A DNA stretch of 64,000 bases from an uncultured Paludibacter sp. (GCA_937897985.1 CALCBD010000065.1:39832-103831); one strand, 5' to 3'; positions 8,164 to 17,372 are shown, numbered from the stretch's first letter. The notes: a model not told the origin generated them from the letters alone. Program-made: numbers and translations.

Positions 8164-8988
8164 TTATTTTTTCTTTCTTTCAATAATATATTGACTCGAC
8201 TGTTTCTTTGGAGCACGTGTTTTGTACCCTTTAGCTAACAAGCCTTTGCGAGAACGCGGGTGTCCACCTGAAGCACGGCCTTCTCCACCACCCATGGGGT
8301 GATCAACCGGGTTCATAGCTACACCACGTACGCGAGGACGACGTCCAAGCCAGCGTGAGCGACCTGCTTTTCCTGATCTTTCGAGCGCATGGTCAGAGTT
8401 CCCTACAGTTCCAATAGTAGCTTTACAAGTTGCAAGCACTTTACGAATTTCACCCGAAGGCAGTTTGATAATTGCATATTTATCTTCGCGTGAAGTTAAT
8501 TGTGCAAAAGTTCCTGCCGAACGTACCATCGCGGCACCCTGACCCGGACGTAATTCAATGTTATGAATTATCGTTCCCAGCGGAATGTTTTGTAAAGGCA
8601 ATGAATTACCTACTTCAGGAGCAGCTTTGTCTCCCGAAAGTATCACCTGACCTACCTGCAATCCGTTTGGTGCAAGAATGTATCTTTTTTCCCCATCGGC
8701 GTAAAACAGCAATGCGATACGAGCCGAACGGTTCGGATCATATTCGATTGTCTTTACTGTCGCGGGAACACCATCTTTGTTGCGTTTAAAGTCAATTACT
8801 CTATATTTCTTCTTGTGACCGCCACCAATGTAGCGCATGGTCATTTTACCATCATGGTTACGACCACCGGATTTAGCTCCGCCTGTTACAAGAGATTTTT
8901 CTGGTACATCCGTAGTAATTGTGTCGAATGTGCCAATAATCTTGTGTCTCTGCCCCGGTGTTGTGGGCATTAATTTACGTACAGCCAT
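8164..8988 (-). CDS. rplB: 50S ribosomal protein L2 (uL2)
   Basis: L2 is required for subunit association and peptidyl transferase activity. The 274-residue length is standard. Visible motifs are GRNHDGKMTMRYIGGGHKKK near residues 42-61, the SH3-like central part, and the C-terminal GVAMNPVDHPMGGGEGRASG, which contains the histidine (PVDHP) next to the catalytic centre. Its 94-nt upstream gap to rplW holds a hairpin (9033-9066). Confidence 0.98.
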   Translation of the reverse strand: MAVRKLMPTTPGQRHKIIGTFDTITTDVPEKSLVTGGAKSGGRNHDGKMTMRYIGGGHKKKYRVIDFKRNKDGVPATVKTIEYDPNRSARIALLFYADGEKRYILAPNGLQVGQVILSGDKAAPEVGNSLPLQNIPLGTIIHNIELRPGQGAAMVRSAGTFAQLTSREDKYAIIKLPSGEIRKVLATCKATIGTVGNSDHALERSGKAGRSRWLGRRPRVRGVAMNPVDHPMGGGEGRASGGHPRSRKGLLAKGYKTRAPKKQSSQYIIERKKK

Positions 8989-9032
8989 TTATATTTAATT
9001 TACTATTTATCTATTTACAATTTACTTTTTTG

Positions 9033-9066
9033 CATTTACCATTACCTGTTAAGGAAATGGTAAATG
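9033..9066. repeat. Hairpin in the rplW-rplB intergenic gap
   Basis: CATTTACCATT at 9033-9043 and AATGGTAAATG at 9056-9066 are perfect 11-base inverted repeats around a 12-nt loop. The flanking 8990-9035 is made of degenerate ATTTACT/ATTTATC/ATTTACA units about 7 bases apart. It lies inside the operon, has no U-tract in the direction of transcription, and is therefore unlikely to be a full terminator; RNA processing or stability is the more likely role. Confidence 0.6.
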
Positions 9067-9082
9067 TCAAAATTGTATTTGC

Positions 9083-9373
9083 TTAGATGTTGCTATAAAA
9101 ATCGATTTGTTCTCCTTCTTTTACTGTAACGATGGCTTTTTTGTATCCCGATGATTTGCCGTTAACCACACCGCTTTTTGTAAAACGGTTTTTCTTTTTC
9201 GGCGCTACAATCAGGGTATTTACATCAGTTACAGTTACATTATACATCGCTTCGACTGCTTGTTTAATTTCAATCTTATTTGCGTCTTTTTGAACTTTAA
9301 AGCCATAGCGGTTTAGTTTTTCGCCCAGCTTAGTCATCTTTTCTGTAACGACTGGTTTTACTATAATTCCCAT
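9083..9373 (-). CDS. rplW: 50S ribosomal protein L23 (uL23)
   Basis: L23 sits at the tunnel exit and docks trigger factor and SRP. The 96-residue protein starts MGIIVKPVVTEKMTKLGEKL and carries the family core YGFKVQKDANKIEIKQAVEAMYNVTVTDVNT, followed by a basic loop (APKKKNRFTKSG). It is 11 nt after rplD. Confidence 0.97.
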   Translation of the reverse strand: MGIIVKPVVTEKMTKLGEKLNRYGFKVQKDANKIEIKQAVEAMYNVTVTDVNTLIVAPKKKNRFTKSGVVNGKSSGYKKAIVTVKEGEQIDFYSNI

Positions 9374-9384
9374 TTCTGTTCTCC

Positions 9385-10014
9385 TTATGCTTTAAATATT
9401 TGTTCAATAGCGGCAACCGAATCTTCGGTTAATACAAGCGATTTTGAATTAAGCACTATGTAAGTATTTAATTCAGAAACCGTTACGACATTTACCTTTG
9501 GTAAATTACGAGCCGACAAATATACGTTTTTATTTGCATTTGCTAAAATAATTAACGGTTTTTTATCTGCTACATTTAAACTTTTTGTCAAAGCTACGAT
9601 TTCCTTCGTTTTCGGAGCATCAAATTGCAGGTTTTCAACCACTGTAATCAGCTGGTTAGCTGCTTTGTAAGACAATGCCGATTTACGTGCAAGTTGTTTT
9701 ACTTTTTTATTTAATTTGAAGCTGTAATCGCGTGGAGTCGGACCGAACATACGTCCTCCACCTACACGAACACCTGATTTGATATCGCCCGGACGAGCTC
9801 CGCCTCCGCCTTTCTGACGTCCTAACTTACGGGTACTTCCGGCCATTTGACTTCTGCCTTTTGACGAATGTGTTCCCTGACGTTGATTGGCCAGATATTG
9901 TTTCACATCTAAATAAATAGCATGGTCATTTGGCTCAATAGCGAAGACTGCATCATTCAGTGCTACAGTTCTGCCTGTATCTTCTCCTTTTATATTAACT
10001 ACTTTCAGTTCCAT
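9385..10014 (-). CDS. rplD: 50S ribosomal protein L4 (uL4)
   Basis: L4 reaches the exit tunnel with an extended loop and in enterobacteria autoregulates the S10 operon. The 209-residue protein shows the loop region RQGTHSSKGRSQMAGSTRKLGRQKGGGGARPGD (about residues 45-77, tunnel tip) and the globular C-terminus. It is 2 nt after rplC, implying coupled translation. Confidence 0.98.
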   Translation of the reverse strand: MELKVVNIKGEDTGRTVALNDAVFAIEPNDHAIYLDVKQYLANQRQGTHSSKGRSQMAGSTRKLGRQKGGGGARPGDIKSGVRVGGGRMFGPTPRDYSFKLNKKVKQLARKSALSYKAANQLITVVENLQFDAPKTKEIVALTKSLNVADKKPLIILANANKNVYLSARNLPKVNVVTVSELNTYIVLNSKSLVLTEDSVAAIEQIFKA

Positions 10015-10016
10015 GA

Positions 10017-10634
10017 TTATTTATTGATGATTACGATTGAACCTTTAGCTCCCGGCACTGATCCTTTGATTAAAACCAAATTATGTTCCGGAATAACTTT
10101 TAAAATTTGCAGGTTTTGAATAGTTACCTGATCACCTCCTGTACGTCCTGCCATACGCATACCTTTGAATACGCGTGATGGATAAGATGAAGCACCTAAT
10201 GAACCGGGTGCACGTAAACGATTGTGCTGTCCGTGAGTGGCCTGACCAACCCCACCAAATCCATGACGTTTTACAACGCCCTGAAATCCTTTACCTTTTG
10301 AAGTTCCGACTACATCGACAAATGTATCAGCTTCAAACATTTCACAGGTGATTGCATCACCTAATTTGAATTCAGTTTCAAATCCTTTGAACTCAACCAA
10401 GTGTCTCTGAGGTGCTACTCCTGCAGCTTTGAATCTTCCGGCTTCTGCTTTGTTGGTGTGTTTTTCAGTTTTAGTCTGAAAACCTACCTGAACGGCTGCA
10501 TAACCATCGGTTTCAACTGTTTTGATTTGAGTAACAACGCAAGGACCTGCTTCGATAACAGTGCACGGTACATTTTTACCGTCGGCACTGAAAACGGATG
10601 TCATTCCGATTTTTTTTCCTAATAATCCTGGCAT
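10017..10634 (-). CDS. rplC: 50S ribosomal protein L3 (uL3)
   Basis: L3 is an early 50S assembly protein whose loop approaches the peptidyl transferase centre. The 205-residue protein begins MPGLLGKKIGMTSVFSADGK and carries the signature GFQGVVKRHGFGGVGQATHGQ; the glutamine in GQATHG corresponds to the residue methylated by PrmB in E. coli. It is preceded by palindrome B (10651-10753) in a 118-nt gap after rpsJ. Confidence 0.98.
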   Translation of the reverse strand: MPGLLGKKIGMTSVFSADGKNVPCTVIEAGPCVVTQIKTVETDGYAAVQVGFQTKTEKHTNKAEAGRFKAAGVAPQRHLVEFKGFETEFKLGDAITCEMFEADTFVDVVGTSKGKGFQGVVKRHGFGGVGQATHGQHNRLRAPGSLGASSYPSRVFKGMRMAGRTGGDQVTIQNLQILKVIPEHNLVLIKGSVPGAKGSIVIINK

Positions 10635-10650
10635 TTCAATTGTTGTTTAA

Positions 10651-10753
10651 AAGCCTCCTGAATCCCCCACAGGGGGACCTGAAGACCATCTTTATTTTAA
10701 AAACTTTATTATTTAGCATCCCAAAGTCCCCCTGTGGGGGATTCAGGGGGCTT
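10651..10753. repeat. Long palindromic element B between rpsJ and rplC
   Basis: The left arm at 10651-10678 (AAGCCTCCTGAATCCC...) and the right arm at 10726-10753 (...GATTCAGGGGGCTT) are complementary at 27 of 28 positions, with a 47-nt AT-rich loop. The right arm overlaps the rpsJ stop codon (10753-10755) by one base. It has the same family sequence and the same placement as elements A and C. Confidence 0.9.
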
Positions 10754-11058
10754 TATACTTTGATTTCTACTTCTACTCCACTCGGCAATTCAAGTTTCAT
10801 CAACGCATCAACAGTTTTGGCTGTTGAGCTGTAAATGTCAATCAAACGTTTATATGAACAAAGTTCAAATTGTTCACGCGATTTTTTGTTGACGAATGTC
10901 GAACGGTTCACTGTAAAAATACGTTTGTGTGTCGGAAGCGGAATTGGACCGCTTACAACTGCACCGGTAGCTTTTACTGTTTTTACGATTTTTTCTGCTG
11001 ATTTATCAACCAGATTGTGATCGTAAGATTTTAATTTGATACGAATTTTTTGACTCAT
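10753..11058 (-). CDS. rpsJ: 30S ribosomal protein S10 (uS10/NusE)
   Basis: S10 is a 30S head protein and, as NusE, a partner of NusB/NusG in antitermination. The 101-residue product has MSQKIRIKLKSYDHNLVDKS at the start and the signature GPIPLPTHKRIFTVNRSTFVNKKSREQFE. It begins the S10 segment, 165 nt after fusA; both its flanking gaps contain long palindromes (B and C). Confidence 0.98.
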   Translation of the reverse strand: MSQKIRIKLKSYDHNLVDKSAEKIVKTVKATGAVVSGPIPLPTHKRIFTVNRSTFVNKKSREQFELCSYKRLIDIYSSTAKTVDALMKLELPSGVEVEIKV

Positions 11059-11065
11059 AATGTTT

Positions 11066-11225
11066 AAGCCCCGTCAATCCCCCACAGGAGGATTTTCAGC
11101 AAGCAATTTTTAAATTGTTATTATACTTATTTTCTATTTTGTCTTCTGATTAAGAGTCATTCACTAATCAGAAATAAATTATTTTTCAGCTCCTAAAGTC
11201 CCCCTGCGGGGGATTGAGGGGGCTT
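11066..11225. repeat. Long palindromic element C between fusA and rpsJ
   Basis: The left arm at 11066-11095 (AAGCCCCGTCAATCCC...) and the right arm at 11196-11225 (...GGATTGAGGGGGCTT) are complementary apart from about five mismatches, with a loop of about 100 nt. The right arm overlaps the fusA stop codon (11224-11226) by two bases. It lies at the boundary of the str and S10 segments and could influence how much transcription continues from fusA into rpsJ. Confidence 0.85.
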
Positions 11226-13341
11226 ACAAAAGTTCTACTTTCCCTTTGAACTCGGCAACTACTTCTTTAGCAATCGAAGCTGATACTTCGGCATAATGAT
11301 CGAATTCCATTGTAGAAGTTGCACGGCCTGATGTAATGGTACGTAATGCTGTAACATAACCGAAGGTTTCTGCCAACGGTACTTTTGCTTTTACAATTCT
11401 TGCACCGGTACGGCTTGATTCCATTCCTTCTACCTGTCCACGACGTTTGTTCAGGTCACCGATTACATCACCCATACTTTCTTCGGGAGTAACCACTTCC
11501 ATTTTCATGATAGGTTCCAGAAGAATAGGTTTAGCTTTCGAGCAGGCTTCTTTATATGCCATCTGAGCACAAATTTCGAACGACAACTGATCCGAGTCAA
11601 CTGCATGGAACGAACCGTCGAGCACTGTCACTTTAAGTTTGTCGAGCGGGAATCCGGCCAACACACCATTTTTCATGGCAGTAGCGAAACCTTTCTGAAT
11701 GGCAGGAATATATTCTTTAGGGATATTACCACCCTTAACCACATCAACAAACTGCAATGTTCCTTCGAAATCTTTGTCAGCAGGTTCAACGCGAACAATA
11801 ATGTCGGCGAATTTACCGCGACCACCGGATTGTTTTTTGTACACTTCACGAATTTCAACTGCTTTGGAAATTGCTTCTTTGTACGACACCTGAGGACGTC
11901 CCTGATTACATTCAACTTTGAATTCACGTTTCAGACGGTCGATAATGATTTCGAGGTGAAGTTCACCCATACCACTGATAATAGTCTGTCCTGATTGTTC
12001 CTGTGTATGAACGGTAAATGTTGGATCTTCCTCAGCCAGTTTAGCCAATCCCATTCCTAATTTATCGAGGTCTTTCTGAGTCTTGGGCTCAATAGAGATA
12101 CCGATTACAGGTTCAGGGAAATCCATCGATTCGAGAGTAATCGGATGTGCTTCGTCGCACAGTGTATCACCTGTACGGATATCCTTGAAACCAACTCCGG
12201 CACCAATATCACCAGCAGAGATTAACTCAACCGGATTTTGTTTATTGGAATGCATCTGGAAAATACGTGAGATACGCTCTTTCTTTTCGGAACGGGTGTT
12301 GTATACATACGATCCGGCAGGAAGCTGACCTGAATAGACACGGAAGAAGCAAAGACGACCTACATAAGGATCGGTTGCAATCTTAAATGCCAGAGCACAC
12401 AACGGTTCTTTAGCATCGGGGTGACGTACAACGTCTTTATCCTGAAAACGGGGATCTTTACCTACAATTTCGGGAGTATCGAGCGGACTTGGCAAATAGG
12501 CACAAACAGCATCGAGCATGGTCTGTACACCTTTGTTTTTGAATGCCGAACCACAAATCATCGGATTGATTTCCATTGAAAGTGTGGCTTTACGGATAGC
12601 TACCTTGATTTCATCAATCGTAATTTTCGAAGGATCATCAAAGTATTTTTCCATCAGAACATCATCATACTCAGCAATTACTTCGAGCATTTTGTCTCTC
12701 CATTCTTCAGCTTCCGCTTTCAGATCGGCAGGAATTTCTTCAACAGAGTATTCGGCACCCATGGTTTCGTCGTGCCAGAATATTGCCTTCATTTGCACAA
12801 GGTCAATTACCCCCTTGAATTTTTCTTCGGCACCGATAGGAATCTGAATCGGACAGGGTTTAGCACCCAGTACATCCTTTACCTGACGAACCACTTCATA
12901 AAAATCCGCACCCGAACGGTCCATTTTATTAACAAAACCGATACGTGGCACATTATATTTGTCGGCCTGACGCCATACTGTTTCCGATTGAGGTTCAACA
13001 CCACCAACCGCACAGAAAGTAGCAACTGCACCATCAAGGATACGCAACGAACGCTCTACCTCAACGGTAAAGTCAACGTGTCCCGGAGTGTCAATCAGAT
13101 TGATTTTATATTTATCACCCTGATATTCCCACGATGTAGTGGTTGCAGCCGAAGTAATGGTAATACCACGCTCCTGCTCCTGCTCCATCCAGTCCATAGT
13201 TGCAGCACCATCGTGCACCTCACCGATTTTGTGAGTCAAACCGGTATAAAACAGGATACGTTCAGACGTAGTTGTTTTTCCGGCATCAATGTGCGCCATG
13301 ATACCAATATTTCTGTTATAACTTAAATCTCCTTTAGCCAT
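11224..13341 (-). CDS. fusA: Elongation factor G
   Basis: EF-G is the GTPase that moves tRNAs and mRNA during translocation. The 705-residue protein has the P-loop AHIDAGKTT (residues 16-24), switch II DTPGHVDF, the G4 motif NKMDR, and domains II-V including the domain IV segment (GGRGKFADIIVRVEP) and domain V with GDVIGDLNKRRGQVEGME. The length matches canonical EF-G. It lies between rpsG (131 nt) and rpsJ (165 nt, palindrome C). No tuf gene lies next to it in this window. Confidence 0.98.
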   Translation of the reverse strand: MAKGDLSYNRNIGIMAHIDAGKTTTSERILFYTGLTHKIGEVHDGAATMDWMEQEQERGITITSAATTTSWEYQGDKYKINLIDTPGHVDFTVEVERSLRILDGAVATFCAVGGVEPQSETVWRQADKYNVPRIGFVNKMDRSGADFYEVVRQVKDVLGAKPCPIQIPIGAEEKFKGVIDLVQMKAIFWHDETMGAEYSVEEIPADLKAEAEEWRDKMLEVIAEYDDVLMEKYFDDPSKITIDEIKVAIRKATLSMEINPMICGSAFKNKGVQTMLDAVCAYLPSPLDTPEIVGKDPRFQDKDVVRHPDAKEPLCALAFKIATDPYVGRLCFFRVYSGQLPAGSYVYNTRSEKKERISRIFQMHSNKQNPVELISAGDIGAGVGFKDIRTGDTLCDEAHPITLESMDFPEPVIGISIEPKTQKDLDKLGMGLAKLAEEDPTFTVHTQEQSGQTIISGMGELHLEIIIDRLKREFKVECNQGRPQVSYKEAISKAVEIREVYKKQSGGRGKFADIIVRVEPADKDFEGTLQFVDVVKGGNIPKEYIPAIQKGFATAMKNGVLAGFPLDKLKVTVLDGSFHAVDSDQLSFEICAQMAYKEACSKAKPILLEPIMKMEVVTPEESMGDVIGDLNKRRGQVEGMESSRTGARIVKAKVPLAETFGYVTALRTITSGRATSTMEFDHYAEVSASIAKEVVAEFKGKVELL

Positions 13342-13472
13342 TTTAATTCTCTAATACCTTCGACTCCTGTTCCCTGAAAGGAAATTAGCAAGTCAGGTTT
13401 TAATTTTTTTCTTGTTTTTATTAATATCTTTGATTTATAACTCTTTTATCCCGTAAAACGGGAATCCGGGGT

Positions 13473-13949
13473 TTAGAATCTGAAATGTGCAAAAGCACGG
13501 TTAGCTTCAGCCATACGGTGCATATCTTCCTTGCGTTTGAAAGCACCACCCTGGTTATTGAAGGCGTCAACGATTTCGGCAGCCAGTTTATCGGCCATCG
13601 AACGTCCCCCGCGTTTACGCGAGTATAATATAAGATTCTTCATTGAAATTGATTCCTTGCGGTCAGCACGGATTTCGGTAGGCACCTGGAATGTAGCACC
13701 ACCCACACGACGAGATTTAACTTCGACTAAAGGGGTAATATTTTCGAGCGCTTTTTTCCAGATATCGAGAGGAGTTTTTTCTTCATTCGGAAGTTTGTTT
13801 TTCACAACTTCTAAAGATGAATAGAAAATGTCGAAGGCAGTTGATTTTTTGCCATCATACATTAAGTGGTTTACAAATTTTGTAACCATCGACTCATTGA
13901 AAACAGGATCCGGAAGGATCATCCGTTTTTTTGGTTTCGATTTTCTCAT
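13473..13949 (-). CDS. rpsG: 30S ribosomal protein S7 (uS7)
   Basis: S7 nucleates assembly of the 30S head and contacts E-site tRNA. The 158-residue protein begins MRKSKPKKRMILPDPVFNES and carries VEVKSRRVGGATFQVPTEI and the C-terminal KRKEDMHRMAEANRAFAHFRF. It lies 193 nt after rpsL and 131 nt before fusA. A small hairpin (CCCGT-AAA-ACGGG at 13450-13462) is present in the latter gap. Confidence 0.98.
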   Translation of the reverse strand: MRKSKPKKRMILPDPVFNESMVTKFVNHLMYDGKKSTAFDIFYSSLEVVKNKLPNEEKTPLDIWKKALENITPLVEVKSRRVGGATFQVPTEIRADRKESISMKNLILYSRKRGGRSMADKLAAEIVDAFNNQGGAFKRKEDMHRMAEANRAFAHFRF

Positions 13950-14142
13950 TTTTTAATAAAATTTCCGTTTTTGTTTTTTGGTTGCTTTTAGTCTTACTTC
14001 AACGATTCCTCCGAATCATTTACTCAACCTGTCATCTGCTACCTTTAAAACTCAAACAAGTGTTTAAACTTGAATTTGTTAGCTTTGTTTTTTTTGAAGA
14101 TCAAAAATCATTTAAAATCCTTTTGAGGGGATTTTCCGACTT

Positions 14143-14559
14143 TTATTTTTTCCCGCCTTTAGCTGGTGCACCTTTTACTGCTTGTCCCGGTTTAGGGCGT
14201 TTAGCTCCGTATTTCGAGCGGCGTTGTGTACGTCCGTTAACTCCTGCTGTGTCGAGTGTTCCGCGAACCACGTGATAACGTACCCCGGGAAGATCTTTTA
14301 CACGTCCACCACGTACCATTACGATCGAGTGTTCCTGTAAGTTGTGTCCTTCGCCCGGAATATAGGCATTCACTTCTTTTTGGTTAGTCAAACGTACACG
14401 GGCAACTTTACGCATAGCCGAGTTCGGTTTTTTAGGAGTGGTAGTGTACACACGAACACAAACACCACGACGCTGCGGACATGAATCCAATGCGGGCGAC
14501 TTGCTTTTGTCGATGAGTTCTGCTCTTCCTTTTCTAACTAATTGTTGAATTGTAGGCAT
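14143..14559 (-). CDS. rpsL: 30S ribosomal protein S12 (uS12)
   Basis: S12 is part of the decoding centre. The 138-residue protein starts MPTIQQLVRKGRAELIDKSK. The TPKKPNSAMRKVARVRL motif is intact, including the lysine that is altered in many streptomycin-resistant mutants, as is the second functional loop LPGVRYHVVRG. The C-terminus is Lys/Gly-rich. It is the first gene of the ribosomal operon in this window, about 60 nt after a strong promoter match at 14629-14658. Confidence 0.98.
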   Translation of the reverse strand: MPTIQQLVRKGRAELIDKSKSPALDSCPQRRGVCVRVYTTTPKKPNSAMRKVARVRLTNQKEVNAYIPGEGHNLQEHSIVMVRGGRVKDLPGVRYHVVRGTLDTAGVNGRTQRRSKYGAKRPKPGQAVKGAPAKGGKK

Positions 14560-14869
14560 TTTACTTTGTTTTTTATAACTTTAATTACTTAATTTTCTGT
14601 CATGATGGTTTTTATCCAAAATGGGTTGCAAAGGTACGAATAATTTTTAAATATGCAATACGGCCTGATTAAATATTTTTTTACTCTTCAGCTCGACTAA
14701 AAAAACACTTACTAAAATGCTGTAATTATGAATGTTACAAATAAATATAAACGCAAAATCACTCACTGTGTTCAGGTATCAGCAACGAGCGGTTGACAGT
14801 AGTTTTGTTAAAACCGGACAATTGATGTTTTGATTTTCTTTCGCTTAAAAACAGCCGGAGTAGTTCAGG
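14560..14869. other. Intergenic region upstream of rpsL
   Basis: This 310-nt gap separates rpsL from the permease gene, both on the minus strand. It contains the rpsL promoter at 14629-14658 and AT-rich sequence. I see no clear terminator hairpin after the permease stop codon and no other coding frame. Confidence 0.6.
14629..14658 (-). promoter_or_regulatory. Promoter of the rpsL-led ribosomal operon
   Basis: On the minus strand a -7 box TACCTTTG (14629-14636) follows a -33 TTG (14656-14658) with exactly 19 nt between. This is the Bacteroidota housekeeping consensus TTTG-N19/21-TAnnTTTG. The predicted transcript starts near 14622, leaving a leader of about 60 nt before rpsL. Confidence 0.8.
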
Positions 14870-16111
14870 CTAATCATAACGAATGATTTTGGCCGGATCT
14901 ATCTTTGTTATCAGATAGGAAGGACCTATCATCATCAGAATGGAGGCGGTAAATGTACCTGCATTCAGCAGCAGGATATAAAACCAGTTGAAAACAACCG
15001 GAACAGTAGAGACATAATAAGCTTCTGGATCGAGAGGCACTATTCCTGTATAATATTGAATCATACACAGTGTAAGCCCGATGACATTTCCCCACAACAT
15101 GCCTTTTCCCACCAGAAAGAACGAATGATAAAGAAATATCTTTCTTACCGACCAGTTGGTGGCACCTACTGATTTCAGAATACCTATCATGTTGGTTCGT
15201 TCGAGTATCAGAATGAGTAATCCTGAAATCATATTAAACCCGGCTACGGCAAGCATCAGAAAAAGGATTACCCATACATTCATATCGAGCAAATCGAGCC
15301 AGCCGAATATCTGCGGGTTCAGTTGCCTGATGGTTTGAACAAAATAACGATCGTGATTGTCGGTCTGATATTGTGATGTGATTTCGTGTATCTTATCATT
15401 TACCGTTTCAAGCTGGTCAAAATCACGAATTAAAATTTCTATGCCGCCATACTGATCTGCATTCCAGTCGTTGAGATTTTGAACCTGACGTAAATCGGCG
15501 AGTATAAACAGTTTATCGTATTCAACGAAATTGGTGGAGTAGATTCCTGCAATAATAAACTTACGCGCTCTGACCTGATTCTGGATAAAATAAGTAAAAA
15601 AACTGTCGCCCGGTTTCAAATGTAGCAAATCCGACAGGTATTTTGAAATAAATACTTTATTTTCAATTTTATGGGGTGAGAAATGGAGAATATCTCCCTG
15701 AATCAGATTTTGCCGGAAAAAATTCCAGTCGAAATCATTGCTGACACCTTTGAGTACTATTCCCTGAAATTCAGTTTTAGTTTTGATAATTCCCGGCTTG
15801 GTTGCAAACGGCTGTACATGCGATACACCATCGACTGACCTTATTTTCGTTATCATCGACTTATCGACAATAACCGGGTTCATTTCATAAGTATTGTTAC
15901 TGTCGTAATTCGTCACCTGAATATGACCACCAAATCCAATGGTTTTATTTCGTATCTCCTGCTTAAACCCGATAACCACAGCTACCGAAATAATCATTAC
16001 CGCAAGCCCGATGGCAATGGCAATGGTGGCAATACGAACAGCAGGACGGGAAATATTTTTCCTGCCCTGTTGAAAATGAATGCGTTTGGCAATAAAAAAC
16101 TCTATATTCAA
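14870..16111 (-). CDS. ABC transporter permease of the LolC/LolE (FtsX-like) family
   Basis: This 413-residue inner-membrane protein resembles the permease of lipoprotein-releasing (LolCDE-type) transporters, which pass lipoproteins from the inner membrane to the periplasmic carrier. It has one N-terminal membrane segment (about residues 27-48), a long periplasmic domain (about 50-270) and three C-terminal membrane segments with the FtsX-like core (MNVWVILFLMLAVAGFNMIS; LERTNMIGILKSVGATNWSV). The start is most likely the TTG at 16109-16111: the family N-terminus NIEFFIAKRIHFQ follows it directly, no ATG lies upstream before an in-frame stop, and the first downstream Met is inside the first membrane segment. 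The aminotransferase gene ends 58 nt upstream. No ATPase gene is adjacent. Confidence 0.85.
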   Translation of the reverse strand: MNIEFFIAKRIHFQQGRKNISRPAVRIATIAIAIGLAVMIISVAVVIGFKQEIRNKTIGFGGHIQVTNYDSNNTYEMNPVIVDKSMITKIRSVDGVSHVQPFATKPGIIKTKTEFQGIVLKGVSNDFDWNFFRQNLIQGDILHFSPHKIENKVFISKYLSDLLHLKPGDSFFTYFIQNQVRARKFIIAGIYSTNFVEYDKLFILADLRQVQNLNDWNADQYGGIEILIRDFDQLETVNDKIHEITSQYQTDNHDRYFVQTIRQLNPQIFGWLDLLDMNVWVILFLMLAVAGFNMISGLLILILERTNMIGILKSVGATNWSVRKIFLYHSFFLVGKGMLWGNVIGLTLCMIQYYTGIVPLDPEAYYVSTVPVVFNWFYILLLNAGTFTASILMMIGPSYLITKIDPAKIIRYD

Positions 16112-16169
16112 ATCAGTAAAGTTTGATGAGCCGACTGTCGGTGGGTTGCCGGGAACCTACCGGATAATT

Positions 16170-17372
16170 TTATTTCAATGTACGTCCGGGATACACTTCC
16201 AGCGCTTTTTGAAGTACCAGCAATGCTTTTTTCAGATCTTCCTTATCGAGCACATAAGCTATTCGTACCTCGTCCTTTCCGAATCCATCGATGGTATAAA
16301 AACCGGAGGCCGGAGCCATCATCACGGTTTGACCTTCATGTTCGAAATCAGAGAGCAGCCATGCACAAAATTTATCTGCATCATCGATGGGCAGACGAGC
16401 AACAGTATAAAATGCCCCCATTGGAATGGGAGAATAAACTCCCGGAATACGATTCAGTCCGTCGATAAGGAATTTACGCCGCTCCACATATTCGTTGTAC
16501 ATTTCGAGCATATATTCGGGCGGTGTGCTCATGGCAGCTTCGGAGGCAATCTGACCTAAAAGGGGTGGGCTCAGGCGAGCCTGACAAAACTTTATCACAT
16601 TTCGGCGTACTTCCTTGTTTTTGGTAACAATGGCACCGACACGTACTCCGGTCATGCTGTAGCGCTTCGAAACCGAATCGATTAACACCACATTTTCCTC
16701 AATCCCGTCCAAATGGAAGGCCGATATATAAGGCGCTCCTGTATAGCAGAATTCGCGATAAACTTCGTCGGAGAACAAATACAGGTCATATTTTTTTACA
16801 AGATCTCGAATTTTATTCATTTCGGCGCGGGTATACAGATAGCCGGTCGGGTTATTAGGATTACAAATCAGTATACCTTTGGTTCGTGAAGTAATCAGTT
16901 CCTCGAATTTTTCGATGTGAGGCAAAGCGAAACCTTCTTCAATACTCGACACAACAGGTTTAACCACAGCCCCCGCCGCAATTGCAAAAGCCGTATAATT
17001 GGCATAAGCCGGTTCGGGCACGATAATTTCGTCGCCGGGATCGAGACAACTCATGAATGCAAAATTCACAGCTTCGGAGCCTCCGGTTGTGACAATAATA
17101 TCTTCTTCGGTAACGTCAATATTAAAGGTATGATAGTAAGCAGCCAGTTTTGATTTCAGGCTTCTTATACCGTCGCTCGGGCTGTATTCAAGCACTGTCC
17201 GGTCAATATTCCGTATCGCGTCAAGCGCCACCTGAGGAGTTTTCAAATCGGGTTGCCCGATATTTAAATGATAAACCCTGATTCCGCGTGCCTTTGCTTT
17301 ATCCGAAAGTGGCACTAATTTACGAATAGGTGATTCGGGCATCGATTGCCCCCGTTGTGAGGTGTGTGGCAT
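16170..17372 (-). CDS. PLP-dependent class I aminotransferase (aspartate aminotransferase-like)
   Basis: This 400-residue fold-type I aminotransferase would exchange amino groups between an amino acid and a 2-oxo acid in the cytoplasm. Visible features are the N-terminal MPESPIRKLVPLSDKAKARG, the cofactor-binding TTGGSEAVNFAF loop, NPNNPTGYLYT, the DEVYREF segment and the PLP-lysine motif DSVSKRYSMTGVRVG with K236. The C-terminal arginine region VRIAYVLD is present. The substrate cannot be read from the sequence. A -7 promoter box (TACTTTTG, 17450-17457 minus) lies about 78 nt upstream. Confidence 0.9.
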   Translation of the reverse strand: MPHTSQRGQSMPESPIRKLVPLSDKAKARGIRVYHLNIGQPDLKTPQVALDAIRNIDRTVLEYSPSDGIRSLKSKLAAYYHTFNIDVTEEDIIVTTGGSEAVNFAFMSCLDPGDEIIVPEPAYANYTAFAIAAGAVVKPVVSSIEEGFALPHIEKFEELITSRTKGILICNPNNPTGYLYTRAEMNKIRDLVKKYDLYLFSDEVYREFCYTGAPYISAFHLDGIEENVVLIDSVSKRYSMTGVRVGAIVTKNKEVRRNVIKFCQARLSPPLLGQIASEAAMSTPPEYMLEMYNEYVERRKFLIDGLNRIPGVYSPIPMGAFYTVARLPIDDADKFCAWLLSDFEHEGQTVMMAPASGFYTIDGFGKDEVRIAYVLDKEDLKKALLVLQKALEVYPGRTLK

